Below are positions 5,626-5,870 of a stretch of DNA of 5,870 nt, in pieces (position 1 is the stretch's first letter; the number at the start of each line of letters is the position of its first letter). Below the pieces are notes generated by a model. It was not told where the DNA came from and did not search any database. It saw nothing but the letters and a program-made list of their open reading frames with translations. This stretch comes from Moraxellaceae bacterium (GTDB lineage: Bacteria; Pseudomonadota; Gammaproteobacteria; Pseudomonadales; Ketobacteraceae), in contig NVVG01000077.1 of the NCBI GenBank assembly GCA_002402125.1, positions 12,368-18,237 of the forward strand. Direction: 5' to 3'. The translations under genes were made by a program, and so were the position numbers.

Positions 5626-5651
5626 GAATTTTTCACCAATCTCAAAATAAA

Positions 5652-5816
5652 CATTTTTCTATAGTGGCACATAATCGTATCTTTCTCTTTAATCAGATGT
5701 AACGCTTTAATTATGGTTATCAAATAGTACAGAAAACAAATAGTTAAGTCATCAATATAGCCTATTAACACTGTAGAAGTCTCGCAGAAAACTAAACATC
5801 GAAATTTAACGAGAGC
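5652..5816 (-). pseudogene. Coding remnant with weak resemblance to the end of a DUF1232 protein
   Basis: In one minus-strand frame the stretch reads 'TVLIGYIDDLTICFLYYLI' followed by a basic segment ending 'IMCHYRKM'. DUF1232 (YkvA-like) proteins have '(V)LGYIDDL', a hydrophobic helix and then a basic 'ECRxKA' piece. The required upstream 'SPIDLIPDF' is not found in any frame here. The frame opens after TAG at 5819-5817 and runs on into the GC-rich island. Could equally be chance. Confidence 0.2.
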
Positions 5817-5870
5817 CTAATAAACCTTAAAAAGGGTAATACATAGCAATGACTTGTAAACTACCATCAG

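Larger units (their letters stand above)
5523..5870. other. Right-hand 348 bp without an intact gene
   Basis: This stretch contains the leader of the four-helix membrane protein gene, a GC-rich island (5552-5625), a weak coding remnant on the minus strand (5652-5816), and AT-rich sequence to the window edge. At the edge, 13 minus-strand codons (5868-5829) ending 'VIAMYYPF' and a TAA could be the tail of a gene outside the window, and ATG 5849 on the plus strand could open another; neither can be decided. Confidence 0.6.

Noticed and set aside
5827..5870. Minus-strand 3' end of a gene ('VIAMYYPF' then TAA) or a plus-strand start at 5849
   Set aside because: Only 13 and 7 codons are visible; the two readings overlap and neither can be confirmed within the window.
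1..5870. tRNA, rRNA, CRISPR array, insertion sequence or phage genes
   Set aside because: No cloverleaf, repeat-spacer pattern, transposase motif or paired terminal repeats were seen by reading.

Overview
The window looks like an AT-rich accessory stretch of a gammaproteobacterial chromosome, probably marine. This is inferred from the gene families (a DUF3369-type receiver, a PF10118 'metal-dependent hydrolase', an HxlR regulator) and the AT-rich base composition; there is no rRNA or other marker to fix the taxon.

Left third (1-2580), plus strand: two consecutive genes for soluble signalling proteins, each a receiver domain joined to a histidine kinase core. The first has a degenerate receiver of the kind found in DUF3369 proteins and an unusual H-box. 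The second has a complete receiver and a complete HisKA/HATPase core. Neither has a sensory or membrane domain, so they probably work as a pair inside a phosphorelay whose input and output lie elsewhere.

Middle (2581-4157): a convergent minus-strand gene for a small three-helix membrane protein, a control region of about 260 bp rich in dyad symmetry that also holds a possible 29-codon minus-strand ORF, then a plus-strand PF10118 protein (predicted helical dinuclear-metal fold) followed by a plausible Rho-independent terminator.

Right (4158-5870): a short divergent module. A plus-strand HxlR-type regulator with a (Ser-His)6 tail faces a previously unlisted 26-codon minus-strand gene for a one-helix membrane microprotein with a good ribosome binding site. 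Between them is a cluster of five CAAGTNAC half-sites that looks like the HxlR operator. Beyond the HxlR gene, on the minus strand, lies a decayed DUF998 membrane-protein gene (one frameshift, no start codon, 3' half missing exactly at the hexanucleotide repeat), preceded by an intact gene for an unknown four-helix membrane protein. The last 350 bp hold a GC-rich, attC-like island and a weak DUF1232-like coding fragment; no intact gene is visible there.

Overall: a two-kinase signalling operon next to a turnover-prone region of small membrane proteins and gene remnants. The best candidates for something undescribed are the HxlR/microprotein module and the unusual first kinase.
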